Positions 35,801-49,205 of a stretch of 64,000 bases of DNA are shown in pieces. Made by a program: the position numbers and the translations under genes. Origin of the DNA: Halichondria panicea (Eukaryota; Porifera; Demospongiae; Suberitida; Halichondriidae); contig NC_087385.1 in the NCBI RefSeq assembly GCF_963675165.1, forward strand, positions 3,844,501 through 3,908,500, in the 5' to 3' direction. The notes under the pieces were generated by a model. The model saw nothing but the letters and a program-made list of their open reading frames with translations, was not told the DNA's origin and ran no database searches. Every line of letters begins with the position of its first letter. The stretch's first letter is position 1.

Positions 35801-38800
35801 CTGCTAGTATGTGTATTAATAGCTTAATTAATAATTTTATGTTTTTATGTTACATGTAGTTCTTATTTTGTCACATTCAGATGTGTAAGTTGTAGTACTG
35901 CCCACCTTATTGGCAGGAGGCTCAGTGTCCTTATGTGATCCTTTGCTGGACACAGAATTGGTGCTCCCAACCACTGCCTGGGGCACTCCTAGATCACCCC
36001 ATACAACACCTCCTCCTCCTCCCTCCATCTCATTGGCATGGTTCTGCTGTTTGACGTTGCCTCCCTTTGAGGAGGTTGACACTCGTGACGCTGAAGCAAT
36101 GTTCTTGGAACCTGTTATCGCGAAGAGGGAAACAGTTTGCAAACAGTGTGAGTTACGGTACATTGTAACAGTGATAAGTAGCGGAGGTAATTAGCACACT
36201 TGCTCAAACAAAATATTCTGATGCATTTGACTATCTACAAACTGGCTCTTGTAGATTATCATACCTGAATGGGGATGGGAGATACTACAGGGCTTCGTTT
36301 TGATAGGGGTGATGAATGTCTTGGCGCTCTGACCAAGGTTGAGCTTACTGGCCTCATGGAAACACATCTCCTGATATACCCCATTGCCAGAAAGCTCATA
36401 GTAGAGCCCTGTAAAACAGGGAGCTAGACCAAACACTTTCTCGATGTAATGTATACAGCAGTAGGAAAAAACTGCAAAAACTACTAACTATACAATGTCA
36501 TACATTTGGAAACGAAAAAAAATTCTACACAGTACACCAATTAATTTTTGGTTACATGTAAACTGTACACACACCTCTCATGGTCCAAGCAATGATGTTG
36601 GTGGGGTCTGCCGCGGTGGACAGCTCAAAGAACTGCTCCGCTTCTGAGAACTTCCCATCTAAACAGCACACCATCCCATAGAGCAGCAGACTACATGGGA
36701 ATAAAACATATAATTATATGTACATCCAGCAAAAATCCACACTAGTACGAGCGATTTCCGGGATAATTTTACAATGTACAATATGCACTGTAATTCACAC
36801 GAACGTATATTGTGTATGGAATAGAAGGTACAAAGCCTATTTCCTGCTACAATCTCTCCAAAACATTTTCTGATCATACACAATTGAAACTAATAAAGGC
36901 AGCACTCTATCCTATATAGTCATGTGTATTAATACAACACTCACGCTGGCAATAGAGTATGGTCTAGAGCGACTGCCTCCTTTAGGCACTGCTCAGCACG
37001 GTCCATGTCAGAGTCCAGTAAACAGAACACTGCATAGTCGTACCAGGGCTCAGCTACATGATCACCACGTGTCACTCTCTGAATGGGGGAGAGCAGGTAA
37101 TGTAAATACTGCGTACATGTACAAGAAGGACTGTATGTATAGAAACCATTCTGCAATGTATTGTATCATACGTCTGCAAACTACTTACTACTTTAAGCAG
37201 TGAGTACATTACACTGATGAGCTTAAAGGTAATCCTACCTCCTTGTAATAGTGTCCGGCAAGGTCATAATCTCCACACTGCTCTGCTTCAACAGCAAACA
37301 CCTTCAAAAGTTCTGAGTTCAACTGGGATGGTGGGGGTGGGGCAGCGTCCTCCAAGTTCAACACCTGCAAAACAACACGTACATGTATCACACCGGTATA
37401 GTTAGCGTTCCGATGATCCACACATGAAGTTTTAAAACAAATATTATGTGCTGTAATTGCATGTATTGCACGGTGGAACAGACAGAGTTTGAGGCTACTG
37501 ACAACTAAGGCTAAGGACTAAGGACATAGTAAGGTGGTACACACTACAGATATGCAATTACCTATACCGTACACAAGTCAGTATAAACTGCCACCATCTT
37601 AAAAACTGTACCTTGTTGAGTCCAGCATGCATCTGGTCAGTGAGGAAGACGTAGAGCTCTGAGAGGAACTTCTGTAGCTGGTCCCTGTCCTGGGTCTTGG
37701 CTTGAGCCATGTATTTCTCTCGAACCAGCTTCACAACAGACACCTAGGCAGGTAATCATGTATATATACATGTATACAGACCAGTGAATGTAAGTCTGCC
37801 AGTTTCTAAATCTTCAATGAGCAAAATGTATGAGCATGCAGTACAGTACCTTCAGTTGTTCTTTGAAAGCATGATACTTTCCTGATGAGTTAAGGTGAAA
37901 CAGTAACTTCTTACGTCTGCAAACAAAATAATTTGGCATCAAGCAACCCACTGGTTATAGAAATCGTTCGCCTGCCATACCGTATCTGTACACAATGTAA
38001 TGCTACTGAATCACCTCTCATTGACAGCACCCTGGTCTTCAGACATAGCACCGCTGGCCACCTCCTCTCCAAACAGTTCCCTGAATTCAGTTAGGAGGAC
38101 AGAGGCTATCTCTTCTGTCTTTTGGTGGTAGCCATTCACTGCACGTTGCACGCCCCCCTCTTTGTGGGGGACAGGCGGCCGTGGAGGAATGTATTCACTG
38201 ATCCTGTAGGTGGGTATGGTGATTGGTGTGATATTGATATTTGTGGTGGTGAACCGACTCATACCACTAGCTGATTACAATTTGCAACCTTTGGATACAT
38301 ACTTACAATGTAACATAAATTACCGTATAGCAGGAGCATTATGGTGTCGAACGAGGCAAATGAAATGTTGATCTTGCTGTATTGATCACATAAGTATAAG
38401 TGGGTGCTGAAGTACATGTAGCCATATTATGGAACAGTCTTATGACTGTTCCATAATAATGGCTACACGCTAATCATTTGTAAATCCTCAAATTTATTAC
38501 CCTGCCGATATATTTACAGCTATGGTACACTTGCACCATTTTGCGAACGCAACGTCTACATGTAGGGCTACAGAAAAAACGGGACATCCCCATACATAAC
38601 ACATACAACACCTAACCTACGTACATGTATTGTATGTATACCGCACACACTGTTACTGTTACCATTAGTTAAATAGGCATACATAGAACACATACACACC
38701 TCTCAGCCAGTACAGAGGTAGGCCTCTTTGGGATGAGTGGCTTCTCGAGGGCAATTTCCAATACCACATAGCTCTTGCAGTCCACATAGGCATGTGCTTC

Positions 38801-41526
38801 ACTCTTAACCTCACCACCCTCACCATCTGATGGTAGAAATACAGTACATGTTCACAATCAATTGAGGCATAGAATTGATACACAACAGTATAAAGTGAGC
38901 TGCCTACTTACATAGATACATGTAGAATCTCCAACACATTTTTACTGGGTGTTACCACAATTATGTACTTATAAGGTGCTTAAGATGGTAAATTCCATGG
39001 CTAATACACACTTCACCTGTGCCGTCAGTATTGAGCATTCCACTCGTATCAATGACCTTGTTGGAAGAGGAGGGTGCTCTCTTGTTGCCAGCAAGCTTCT
39101 TGCTGGAGGTCCCACCAGAGACAACAGGAGTCAGCAGGGCACTGTGCGGCTTCTTGGTCTGCATGATGGGTGATGTATTGCACACGAATAGTGTCACAGC
39201 AGACGAAGTATCCTTATATAATAATTATTATACTCTATAAGTACAATGTACCTTCTCTCCAATCTCTGATTCACTGAAAGGATGTAGGGTGTACGCTCCA
39301 CAGATGCGCGTAGCTATGAAAGAGCCCATGTCAAATGTAAATACATGTAATACAGTACAGAATGTTGTTTATACTCACCTCCAGGATAGAGCAGTGGAGC
39401 GAGGTTAAGGTACGCTACGGCGTGGTGAGAGAGAGTGGGCTCCTCCTCCTTAGCCTTACCTTTACCAGTGGTTTGGGGAACACTGTATCTGCAGGGCAAA
39501 GGCATTGAAGATGAATTGTCAGATCAACATACCCTAGGGAATAACACTGTTACTGCTAAACTAAATGAAAGCACCGTGGGTTCTGATGTCTCGGTGGATG
39601 TGTCAAAGCTACATAACATAAAGCTAATTCCCAATACACACAGATATCATAATGTTTTTACGGTACTTTTGCTGCATCTGTAATCACAGGAAACTCAAAG
39701 AGTGTGAAAGGATCGACCATACTGATGCTAAAAGGATGCTGAAAGTACAACGTCTAAAAGCTAAAATTAATGGCTGCTGCATTAGTAAGAGCCTTGGTGT
39801 GCAGCTCTCTTCTCACCCTTGTAGCTACCAATAGCTAGCGTTCTAGTGCAGAACTAACTACTAGGAACACGCCATGGAAAAATTTTGCTATGCACTCTTC
39901 TGAAAAGGTTGCAAGCAGTGCAAGCATTCCAAGTAAGCAAAACTAGGCATAACTCGAGAACGAAGCATTATTTTGCAAATCCTGATATAAAAACCCATTT
40001 TGTAGACAGGAGTGTAAAGGAGTACCTTGCAATTTCCACTGGCCAGATGGGGCATTGTGACAGCTGTGAGAGGAAGGAGTGTGTGGTGTGCGATGTGAGC
40101 CAGGTACGATGCAGCACATTCCAGCTCACTCGAGGTTTCTCACACTCACTGTGTTGGCGAAACTTGATGTCCTGGTTGGAGGAAATACTGTATCACACAT
40201 AAATGAATTTCGTACCCTGTGCACTATGAGCACATCGTGACAGCTATGTATAAATTAAAAAGTCAAGCGCACGTTTATATATACCCTAAAAGTTTACATT
40301 ACAAAGCTCATTGCCACTAACATGTAATATTTGTCTGCATGTCATGTACAGAATTATACTGTACACATACGTACAACAAACAATCCCCCCCACACCTTCT
40401 TGGTGTTGAGCTCCCCAGTCTCATCCTCCAGAGCACGCATCTCTATAGTACCATTGTTGACCTGCCCCTCACCACTCCCAGGCCATTTCCAGTGACCTGC
40501 CACACTGCTTGGGTCCTTGTCCGGGCCTAGTTTCAGGATCCCTTGCGGAATGGTTACTCCTTCTGACACAGTAGGAGTGGCTTCAGTTGTGGGCAAGGGG
40601 AGTGCTAGTGTGAAGGTGTGAGGGAATGTGCTGGGCTGCCAGGCATCAGGGAGGGAATGAAGAGAACGGAGGCGCAAAGAGAGGATGTTGCTGGATACGG
40701 TAGGGGGGAGGTGATCAAGTTAACACAAGTGGGAAGAGAATTGCAACTGGAAAGGAGAATCCCATAGCGACCTTTGATTCGAAACCATTCCCGTCAGTAA
40801 CGTACCTTTGTGCAATATCAGGTGCTCCAAGGATTGAGGGAGAAACAGTGATCTCTAAATCCACCTCAGACTAGAGAGAAAAATAAATAACAAGAGCACT
40901 GAGAGAAATAGAAGCAACGATCACCTTTGACACAATGTCAACGCCATGATGATTATCAGTGGGTGGTCTACTTGATTCGGGAGAGAGGGATTGGAGGAAT
41001 GTAGTGATTGAGCTGATGGGACCACTATTGGGTCCTATGAGAAAGGGTAGCAGGTCAATACTCGTCTGCCCAAGGATGGATGTCTTCTCTTCTTTGGCTT
41101 TCTTGTCTTTGGGTAGGACTTCAAGAAATGTGACTGCATGGGCAAAGTGATAAATTGCATTCGAAACAGATTGAGCTACAATAAATTATATTGACTCACC
41201 CAGTAGAGGATTTCTAGCCACACTGTTGAGAGCGGCATGATTGTTGAGTCCACATTTGACCTCCACCCTCAAGTCCATCACCATCACACTCTCACCACAT
41301 GCCCACTCACTCCTCACACTATCGCCAAGCAAATTCCCACAATGCTCCACGCGAGCAAAGCAGGTGAATTTCTCCCCATGGCTTGATCTCTACAAGGACA
41401 CGATATTAGATCATGAACATCAATTGGGTAAAGAGCGTTAAAGTAGATCTACCCCTCTTCGGCCTCTCTTACCAAGTTTCTGCACTCCTTGAGACAAACT
41501 ACAATAGCTCCATTGCTTCCTGCCAT
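32853..41526 (-). CDS. CFAP70: CFAP70 (TTC18), cilia and flagella associated protein, 26 exons
   Basis: Exons 5' to 3': 41473-41526, 41200-41389, 40925-41133, 40806-40870, 40396-40690, 40026-40171, 39379-39488, 39252-39313, 39017-39158, 38700-38826, 38015-38203, 37850-37916, 37612-37743, 37239-37364, 36945-37078, 36575-36690, 36265-36408, 35906-36111, 35657-35769, 35435-35568, 35193-35308, 33826-33978, 33516-33677, 33187-33378, 33077-33124, 32853-32954. They join in phase into 1177 residues (vertebrate CFAP70 is about 1120). The N-terminal half has a C2-like region and the conserved TFLEVLPKDKKAKEEKTSIL, PIWPVEIAR, YLNLAPLLYPG and EYIPPRPPVPHKEGGVQRAV. From about residue 597 TPR repeats follow (YDYAVFCLLDSDMDRAEQCL, AEQFFELSTAADPTNIIAW, ALLGHTYYLAGNFPASKDAY, VACYELGDLSQAEDALCEA). 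CFAP70 belongs to the axonemal outer dynein arm region and supports ciliary beating. A low-complexity Gly/Ser linker (exons 18-20) divides the TPR blocks. Start ATG 41526 is 230 bases from the PP5 start. Confidence 0.95.
34136..34616. mobile_element. Pogo-like MITE in CFAP70 intron 21
   Basis: It runs from tacagtggaacctccattaa to gagttccactgta with TA at both ends. It is a close copy of 25112-25584 in the opposite orientation, including the 'tctctacagccttttcaaag' block in the centre. Confidence 0.8.
34672..34740. repeat. Hairpin with 29-bp arms
   Basis: The arm atctcgaactgaacgcatta continues to 'accgctgta' and is matched after an 11-base loop by its near-perfect reverse complement ending cattcagttcgagat. 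It lies in CFAP70 intron 21, just outside a pogo-like MITE. Confidence 0.85.
38418..38466. repeat. Short hairpin with 22-bp arms
   Basis: The arm gtagccatattatggaacag plus 'tc' is followed by a 4-base loop and the inverse gactgttccataataatggc plus 'tac', one mismatch. It lies in CFAP70 intron 10. Confidence 0.85.
39660..39965. repeat. Dispersed repeat (block around 'ctaccaatagctagcgttct')
   Basis: This intronic stretch of CFAP70 shares 'aggaaactcaaagagtg', 'ctaccaatagctagcgttct' and 'cattccaagtaagcaaaact' with 52410-52655, and in part with 51430-51545. No ORF of note. Probably remnants of one non-autonomous family. Confidence 0.6.
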
Positions 41527-41756
41527 TTTATAGGGAGTTCTCACAAATGTAAAGGAACTGTACTGTAGATTTACAGGTTCATGCGCAGTGCAGTCAGTGC
41601 ACTTGTCTTTGATCTTTACTTGGTTACTATGGCAATTCTGCTTTGTTCTTTTTTTCTTCATTTTCTACCTGAGATCACGAGCTCTGTTAGCACCCACGTG
41701 GCAAGTCAAATCTTTCACACTATCCTTTCGGTAATCCTCCTTTTATCCTTTCAAGT
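41527..41756. promoter_or_regulatory. Bidirectional promoter between CFAP70 and PPP5C
   Basis: Divergent start codons (41526 minus, 41757 plus) lie 230 bases apart. No TATA box is evident. Co-expression of a cilium gene and a general phosphatase from one promoter is inferred from geometry only. Confidence 0.5.
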
Positions 41757-44700
41757 ATGTCCTCAGTGGACCCTGTTTCTCAAGATGACAAAACAAAGGC
41801 TGAAGACTTTAAGAATAAAGCAAATGAGTTCTTCAAGGGTGTGTAGTGAGTGTCATTATGTGCGGTACGAGTGATCAACTATTTATACGCTCTTGATATT
41901 ACGCGTGAGGCTTAGGAATATACGAAGTGAAATCCTCAGTTGCTATGTAATGAAATGCCTCTTGATTCAGAATCACTAACACATACCATCACATACAGAA
42001 GAATTATAGAAGCACCCGTGACGCTCATCTTGTCGAATTAACCATCCTGCAGACAAACATTTTGAGCAGGCCATAGACCTGTACACCAATGCCATAGACC
42101 TGGACCCAACTGTGGCTGTGTACTATGGGAACAGAAGCTTTGCTTACCTCAAGACTGAGAGCTATGGATACGCTCTCATCGATGCTACTAAAGCTCTGGA
42201 GCTGGACCCTACATATATCAAGGCATGTAACTAGTCATGATTTGATTAGGTAGATCCTTAACACGTTAGCATGAATCAATGAGCAATTCATGAACAGTAG
42301 GTACTTGTTTGGCATTTGCATTGTTGGTGTGAATATTTTTATTCCTGTAAATTGTAAACATTTTCACGTACATGTCAAGCAGGTATGTATTGTCTACTAT
42401 AATTATATACTGGGTGTTTTTACTGTAGGGATACTACAGAAGAGCCACTTCTAATATGGCCATGGGTAAATTCAAGCTGGCACTGAAAGATTTTGAATCT
42501 GTGAAGAGGGCCAGGCCTCGAGATAAGGACGCTCAGCTCAAGTACAACGAATGCAACAAGATAGTGAGGCAGATAGCATTCGAGAAGGCTATTGCCGTGG
42601 ACAGCACGAGGAAAAGGCCCTCGGAGAGCTTGGACGTGGAGAGTATGGGTAGGTGAAAATAATAGGGGTTAAGCGGGTCTACTCGCAGTGATTTGAACGA
42701 ATGTGGTGCCTTCTTGTAACGTTCGTGTGCATGTTTTAAGAGGAATGTGCTAAAAACGATATTGCGTCTCTTAGTATTGAGATGAATAAAGTTCGTACTT
42801 ATCTCTGTGCCACAGCTGTTGACAGTGGGTATGCTGGTCCAAGACTGGATGGAGAGATCACTGCGGGCTTCATGAGTGAGCTGCTGGACTGGATGAGAAA
42901 CCAGAAGATACTACACAGAAAGTATGCCTTCAAGGTACAGTGTGTAATTGTGTGTATGGCTGGAGAAAGTAATGTAATGGTATTTGGACAGATATCTTAT
43001 CCTAATAGTTATTATCCTAAGTTGTAATTGAATGGCATTGCACTGTAGATTATTTTGGAAGTGAAAAAGATTTTCCAGGCTCTACCCTCACTGGTGGATG
43101 TGACTATACCCGAGGTAAAGTACCCATTGTGTTTTGTAAATCTTCAAACGTTACTAGCAAATTATGTTCTTGTTCTGTTCAACCCATTCATTTTATACAC
43201 AGTGCAACAAGTTTACAGTTTGTGGGGACATTCACGGACAGTTTTATGATCTGCTAAACGTATTCAAACTGAATGGCCTTCCATCCCAAGACAACCCTTA
43301 TGTATCCTCGAAAGTACATGTACCATCTTTGCATACATGTATTTGTTGGCAGCTGTAGTGAAACACTTGTATTAGCTAGTGTATTCGATTACCGTATAAT
43401 TATCTTCTAATTTATCGGACACTTTTAATTACCCCGGACACTCTTTTGGGCAATTTTTGTTGTTCTAATATAACAGACACTCCAGTGCTTTAATATTACA
43501 TTTGTTCTAAATATCCGGACAATATTTTGAAAAGTTGAGTTACATTCACAGACGGGCAAGTTAAAGCTTAGAGTGCTGCAGTTAGATAGCTTTGAGTAGC
43601 TAGTTTTTAGATAGCTAGTGCAACTATTCAGTCGCACACTGTTCTATTAAACTTAGCTAGCTCGCATGCAGCTACTTGCTTGTTCTAATTATTCCAGACA
43701 CTTCGCATGCTCTATAAAAATCTGTTCCAATTTATACCCGGACAATTTCCAAAATAATTATTTTTTGCTGTCCGATAAATTAGAAGATATACGGTACTTG
43801 TTCTAGCCAATCAACCGAGTATTTTGACCCTTGACCCTGAGTAGCTATTCAATGGAGACTTTGTGGATAGAGGCTCGTTCTCGGTGGAAGTCGTTTTGAC
43901 ACTGTTTGGGTTCAAGGCCCTCTATCCTAACCACTTCCACTTGTCAAGAGGTGAGTGTTCAGTGAGCTGAGGTCCTAATTATGCCTCGAGGCGTAGCCGC
44001 ACGAGGGATACGGTAAAGCTGACTGTGTGTGTGTGTGTCTGTCTGTGTGTGTATTCCAGCTATAACTGCTCAACGGTTGCAATGCGACGAAAACTAACAG
44101 CTTCTATAGGCTTCTAGCCACATTCTCTTGGATTTTGATTCGTGGATTAGCAAACTAAAGCTTCTTTCTCGAGTTATGGCTAGTTTGACTCACATTGAAG
44201 GCTGTTGCAGTCTCTTCAGAATCTTTCATAGCATCATCTGTCCGCACAAACTTTCTATTCAACATATGAGTTAGCCTTGCACTAAAGCGCTAGCTTTTTG
44301 TTAGCTACAATACTCAGAAAATATTTGTTAAAACAGCTAGCTAGCAGTACGTAGCCATTTGTGAAATTGATCTCTTTGGACACACCCTTTAATTATTCCT
44401 GTGGATGTAATGCGCATGCGCGCTCATTCCCATGTGTGATATCCAAGATCCAGATCCAGATTCTCCTGGCAGAATCATCTTTGTCTTGAGGGCCTGGTAA
44501 GCCACAAAACACTACCATATAACAATATAGATAACAATATGCATGTACACAGGTCTTTTCTTCTTAGATATTATATACACTGAACTACAGATCCTGGAAG
44601 AATCAATTTTCTTCTTTCTTGAGGTCCTGGTAAGCCACATAATACAATAAATAACAACAATAGATGCATGTAAATAAGTCTTTTCTTCTCAGTGACTTTA

Positions 44701-47700
44701 TATAGATAAGCTAATTAATTCTCTAAACACAAATAATTTCCACAACACGAATGTTTCCCCGCTATACTGTATATACGTAAGGCCTTAACTTATTCATTAT
44801 AGATAACACTCTAATACTTTTGAGCGAAAGCAAAAACATGGCGAGAGGCATTAGCACAGCGCCAGCTTGAACACTAGTTTTTACTGTGGAGACACCCTTT
44901 GCTATTTATGATTTCTCTATTTAAAAATACCTCTTGGCATGCTATGTACATGTATGTATGATTATGTGAATGTATTAGCCTCGATTCCAGGCCGCTCTCA
45001 ATTGAGAAAGACGGCCTGGTATACACTGTCTGCGCATGCGTCAATTGCCCCCAAGAATCTTGGGGATCGATAGTAAATTAGTCAGTATACTACAATGATG
45101 TCATTGCACAAATCATAACAGTTTTAATAAAATAACACAGATACTTGCAACATTTATGGCCTAGACTAGTGGCTAGTTTTGTTGTGATTGCTTCTACTTC
45201 TCTTCTGCTCTTGCTCACGCTCTCTTTAGTGTTGAAAGACTAGCGACTAGCTTTGTTGTGATTGCTTCTACTTCTCTTCTGCTCTTGCTCACGCTCCCTT
45301 CAGTGTTGAAAAGTTAGGTTTTGTCTTCTTTTGTACTGTGGTAGAGTGGTGGGCGTTTTCTGTCAGTACTGACCGGCTCTGGTAAGTCTACTTGCTTTCA
45401 GACGCTTGTTTGATGCCATCTCAGTAAGACCAGTGCTCCTCGTATGAGCCTAGAGCTGTGATGGTGATTTCTCTCTCTTGACACTAAAAGTTTAATCAAC
45501 CACGTGGGTGGCCATCCACGCGCAACGGTGGTTGCCAGGCCCTCTAGTGAGAGGGGCTGGGATCGAGGCTATGAATGTATAAGCGTGATGTATTAATTTT
45601 ACCCTCTCCAACTATCTGTAATCCAGGCAACCACGAGAGTGAAACGATGAACAAAATGTACGGGTTTGAGGGAGAGGTGAAGGAGAAATATAGCTCACAA
45701 ATGGTCGAACTTTTCACTGAGGTCTTCAACTACTTGCCCCTGGCTCACATCATAGGTGGCAAGATCCTGGTGAGGTTGTACATGTACGTACGCATACTAC
45801 ATGTACACGTACATTGTTACATGCATACAGCATTGTCTCCGTTCTTATCCATACATGAAAATTCCATGCACAAATTGTATGTACTGAGCTCTTCAGAACT
45901 CGGAATAACATTCAAATTTACCATCACAGATGATCGATACCCACAGTTATTCATCATAATTCTGGTTTATGTAATCTACAGTATACCACCTTACACACAG
46001 GTGACTCATGGCGGGCTCTTTAAGGACGATGATGTGTTACTAGATGACATCAGAAAGGTGGACAGAGACAGACAACCTCCGGAAGATGGTATACACCTAA
46101 TTTGGCTTGTTAATATGAATGCCTCAAACTTTTCATGCCTTTTGCAGGTATAATGTGCGATCTTCTCTGGTCTGATCCACAAATGCTGGTGTGTATGACT
46201 TTTAATACATTACATTTCATTAAACGTTATACATGTACTAGCGTGTGTGTGTGAGTTGCAACCAAAACCACATTTCCCCTCTCACACGTACAGAATGGAC
46301 GGTCCCCTAGTAAGAGAGGAGTGGGTACTCAGTTCGGGCCCAATGTCACAGAAGATTTCCTCTCAAGAAATGGACTAGGTGAGGAGAGTCAGTGTTGGCA
46401 ACTAGTATTTGAGAATGGGCGTTCTCTATGTACGTTTGAACTGCATACAATATAGACAGTGAGAAAGCAAGAAAGCGCAACAGCTAATACTTATTACGGA
46501 ATGGGTTCTATTTATCAGAAACTTCTAATTACCCCGACAGTTTTCTGAGCATTTTTCTTTTTGTATAAAACCAGGACATCATTTACTCGAGACGGCATGC
46601 AACAGCTTGTGAGCAAAAACTAAAGGGGGACCCGGAGGTGGAAAAGTACAGTAATATACAAATAAATGTACTGTATATACAGTACATAGTATTAGCATTT
46701 CCAGTTTGTTTTTGCTTGCATGTAGTATTGATAGTCAGTTGCATGCCCTCTCTCTTTTTATACGCCCTTGGTACCTTTAAACGTACACATGTACAATGTA
46801 GCTGATTCGCTACAGCCACATTCCTGTTATTTTATTCCAGAAATCTCACGTGCGCTGTAATAGCTCATTATACCTGGACAATTTATGGTATATTGGAACA
46901 TGTACTGTATGGACCTACGTGTACCCACCCTGTGCAGCATGCACTTACAGTTCTAAAGTTAAATTAGGTGGCAACAAAAATTCATTGAGCTCTTGGTGGC
47001 CAGCATAATTATATTATGTGCACTGTTTCAGAGCTGGTAATTCGCAGTCATGAGGTGAAACCAGAAGGATATGAAGTCAGTCACAACGGAAAGTGCATCA
47101 CAGTGTTTTCAGCACCCAACTATTGGTACGCAAGTTACTCTAACTTAAAGAATTATTCGTTTTAATCCCTCCTCGTTTCTCCACCGTACAGTGACCAAAT
47201 GGGCAACAAAGGAGCGTTCATCACACTGACCAAGGACCTAAAGCCAGAATTCACAGTCTACGAGGCAGTGGTGAGTCTTGCAAGTAATTTGTATGTACAG
47301 GTCATTATTAATTCATGCCTAGCATATGAAATGTTATACTGTCTATCAGGTTCGAATGCGAGGTTCTTTGATTGTGAATTGCGAGTTTTCAAAAGTAATT
47401 CGCAATAGTTAGAAACACCATAATTTATGTCGGCTTGTACAGTATCATTCTAAACCAGATCTACAGTAACATACTACGTGTACTTATAGAAGGGCTTCTG
47501 GTAGTGTACGTACATGTATGCATGCAATCTTGCAGCTATTTTCTGACTCTTGTACAGCTAACAAATTGCTAACTCATAAGCTGAATCGAAAGTTTGTGCG
47601 AACAGATGATGTAGCCTTCTCTGTGAATCAAACTAGCCATAACTTGAGAAAGAAACTTTAGTTTGCAAATCCACGAATCAGATAATGTGGCTAAAAGCCT

Positions 47701-48605
47701 ATAGCTGTTAGTTTTCGTCGTATTGCAACTGTTGAGCGGTTACAGCTGGAACACACACACACACCCACACCCACACCCACACACACAGTCAGCTTTACCA
47801 TATTCCTCCTGCGGCTACGCCTCAAGGGGAATGCTAAAAGCCTTAGCAAAGTATTCTCTTGAATTTGAGCCTTTTGGCAACAGATGAGTTTCTGTCCCAT
47901 TAGCTCGTACTTGTTATCAAACTTCCCTTAGCCTTGCCAGCAGATGGAGATGGTGTCTTTGCTATGGCGTAGGGGAACGCCATTGCCCAGTAGAAAAATT
48001 AATGGCACACTAAAAAACTTGAACTGACCGCGAGACAAACAGATACCATTATAGCGGATATATTTCGAGGGTATACATTTTCGCGGATGGACCACTACAA
48101 AGGATTTCGCGGATTTTATTTTCGCGGTCGGAGTTCCAGCCTTTTGGCGCACGCGCACATCAACATGCAGCTGTACCTCCACACTGTTAGCCTCGAATCC
48201 AGGCCTAGCCTGTATATAATAATAGAGTCGGTGAGGCACTATGTCCTTCACCTCTAGCAGAACGTTTGCTGTTCAGGCCATGGTCAAGGGATACAGTAGA
48301 CGTAGAGAGCAAGCTAGCTGGCTATACCGGCGTCCTTGTCTCTTGATTCCTTTTCATTGTCGATAGGTGTAGTCATGAACACGCCTACTATTCAATAAAG
48401 ATATAAATTTTCGTGGTACAGGCTCAATCCGCGAAATGTATCCGGTCGCTGAGCCTCTCCGCTCGCCCCAATAATGGTTTCTCAATTAAATGTTTCCCCC
48501 TCCCAGCTAAAACTCCTATATGAAAGACTATTCTATCCCATACAGCCTCACCCCAAGGTCAAAGCGATGCAGTACGCAAGTCCACTGTTCGGACTACTGT
48601 CATGA
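41757..48605 (+). CDS. PPP5C: Serine/threonine protein phosphatase 5 (TPR + PPP catalytic domain), 14 exons
   Basis: Exons: 41757-41838, 42053-42222, 42429-42648, 42816-42934, 43049-43114, 43203-43301, 43845-43950, 45627-45769, 46001-46088, 46148-46188, 46294-46378, 47032-47125, 47192-47270, 48546-48605. They yield 483 residues (vertebrate PP5 is 499). Residues 1 to about 150 form three TPRs ([53 protein letters not shown]) that bind the Hsp90 C-terminus. The catalytic core keeps the PPP motifs GDIHG, GDFVDRG, RGNHE (split by intron 7) and THGGLF, plus IRSHE and SAPNYCD near the end. The C-terminal helix reads [17 protein letters not shown], equivalent to the autoinhibitory helix. Intron 2 uses a GC donor (AAG then gcatgt). 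Introns 6, 7 and 13 are swollen by repeats. Start ATG 41757 fits the family N-terminus. Confidence 0.97.
43390..43796. mobile_element. MITE in PPP5C intron 6
   Basis: The left taccgtataattatcttcta (through 'atttatcggaca') pairs with the right tgtccgataaattagaagat (through 'atacggta'). The interior repeats 'ccggaca' motifs. No ORF. Confidence 0.8.
43978..44871 (+). repeat. Full-length copy of the dispersed 0.9-kb repeat, plus orientation
   Basis: It runs from attatgcctcgaggcgtagc through a (GT)n tract to caaaaacatggcgagaggca and 'gcgccagcttga'. The copy at 61020-61920 is its near-identical reverse complement. It lies in PPP5C intron 7. Non-coding. Confidence 0.8.
44976..45571. mobile_element. 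Element with 'tagcctcgattccaggcc' terminal repeats, with internal 74-bp tandem duplication
   Basis: The left end tagcctcgattccaggcc and the right end ggctgggatcgaggcta are inverted relatives. A 74-bp unit is duplicated in tandem at 45164-45311 (unit contains ttgttgtgattgcttctact). Another element with the same ends spans 49349-50370, and a solo end lies near 48188. It is in PPP5C intron 7. Confidence 0.65.
47558..47826 (-). repeat. Partial copy of the 0.9-kb repeat, minus orientation
   Basis: It contains 'cataacttgagaaagaaact', a (CA)n-like tract and the terminal 'gcggctacgcctcaag'. It lies in PPP5C intron 13, next to an AT-rich stretch with 'ttcgcgga' repeats (about 48050-48440) that may be another degenerate MITE. 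Confidence 0.65.
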
Positions 48606-49205
48606 ATTTACTAGTGGTCTCATTGAATTTTTATGTTTTATAACTACAAACTTATGCTATTGAATATAAGAATATAACAAAACCAAATTGAACATTGACT
48701 GCTATAGACTACTCATAGCATTGTTTATTCTGCATAGCTCCTCCTACTACCGCAGCTGCTTCCCCGACTGTGAGGTGACCCCACCGAACCAGCAAGTGAA
48801 CCAGTCCCCACCGAACCAGCAAGTGAGGAAGACCTCTCGTATTGTTTGTAGGAAAACAACTCTTCAGAAGGTTTCTGGTCAGCATGTGTGTAATCCTATA
48901 GAATACAAAATATAAGAGACATTAAATCCCAGATACAATGAACCACTCAGTGGCGGATCTAGGATTTTTGTCAGGGGGGGTTCCAGCGGCAATTAAGGCA
49001 GGGCTCAAGCGGGACAGACTCCGCGTCATCACTTCTATGAAACAGTCAGCATGCGCATTAAAACATCAGATCAGCACCCCTTAGAGACAGTCAGCATGTG
49101 CTGGAGGGGAGGTTTAGAGCTGCGCAAACAGAGCTTCGCAGGAGAACTAAAAGTAAGTGATAAGTGAATATGAAAGCTCCCACTCAATTATGTCTATGGA
49201 TCAAC

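Noticed and set aside
36575-36690. Apparent frameshift in CFAP70 exon 16
   Set aside because: Careful recount of the 'taaacagcac' run shows the frame is intact and the exon is 116 nt.
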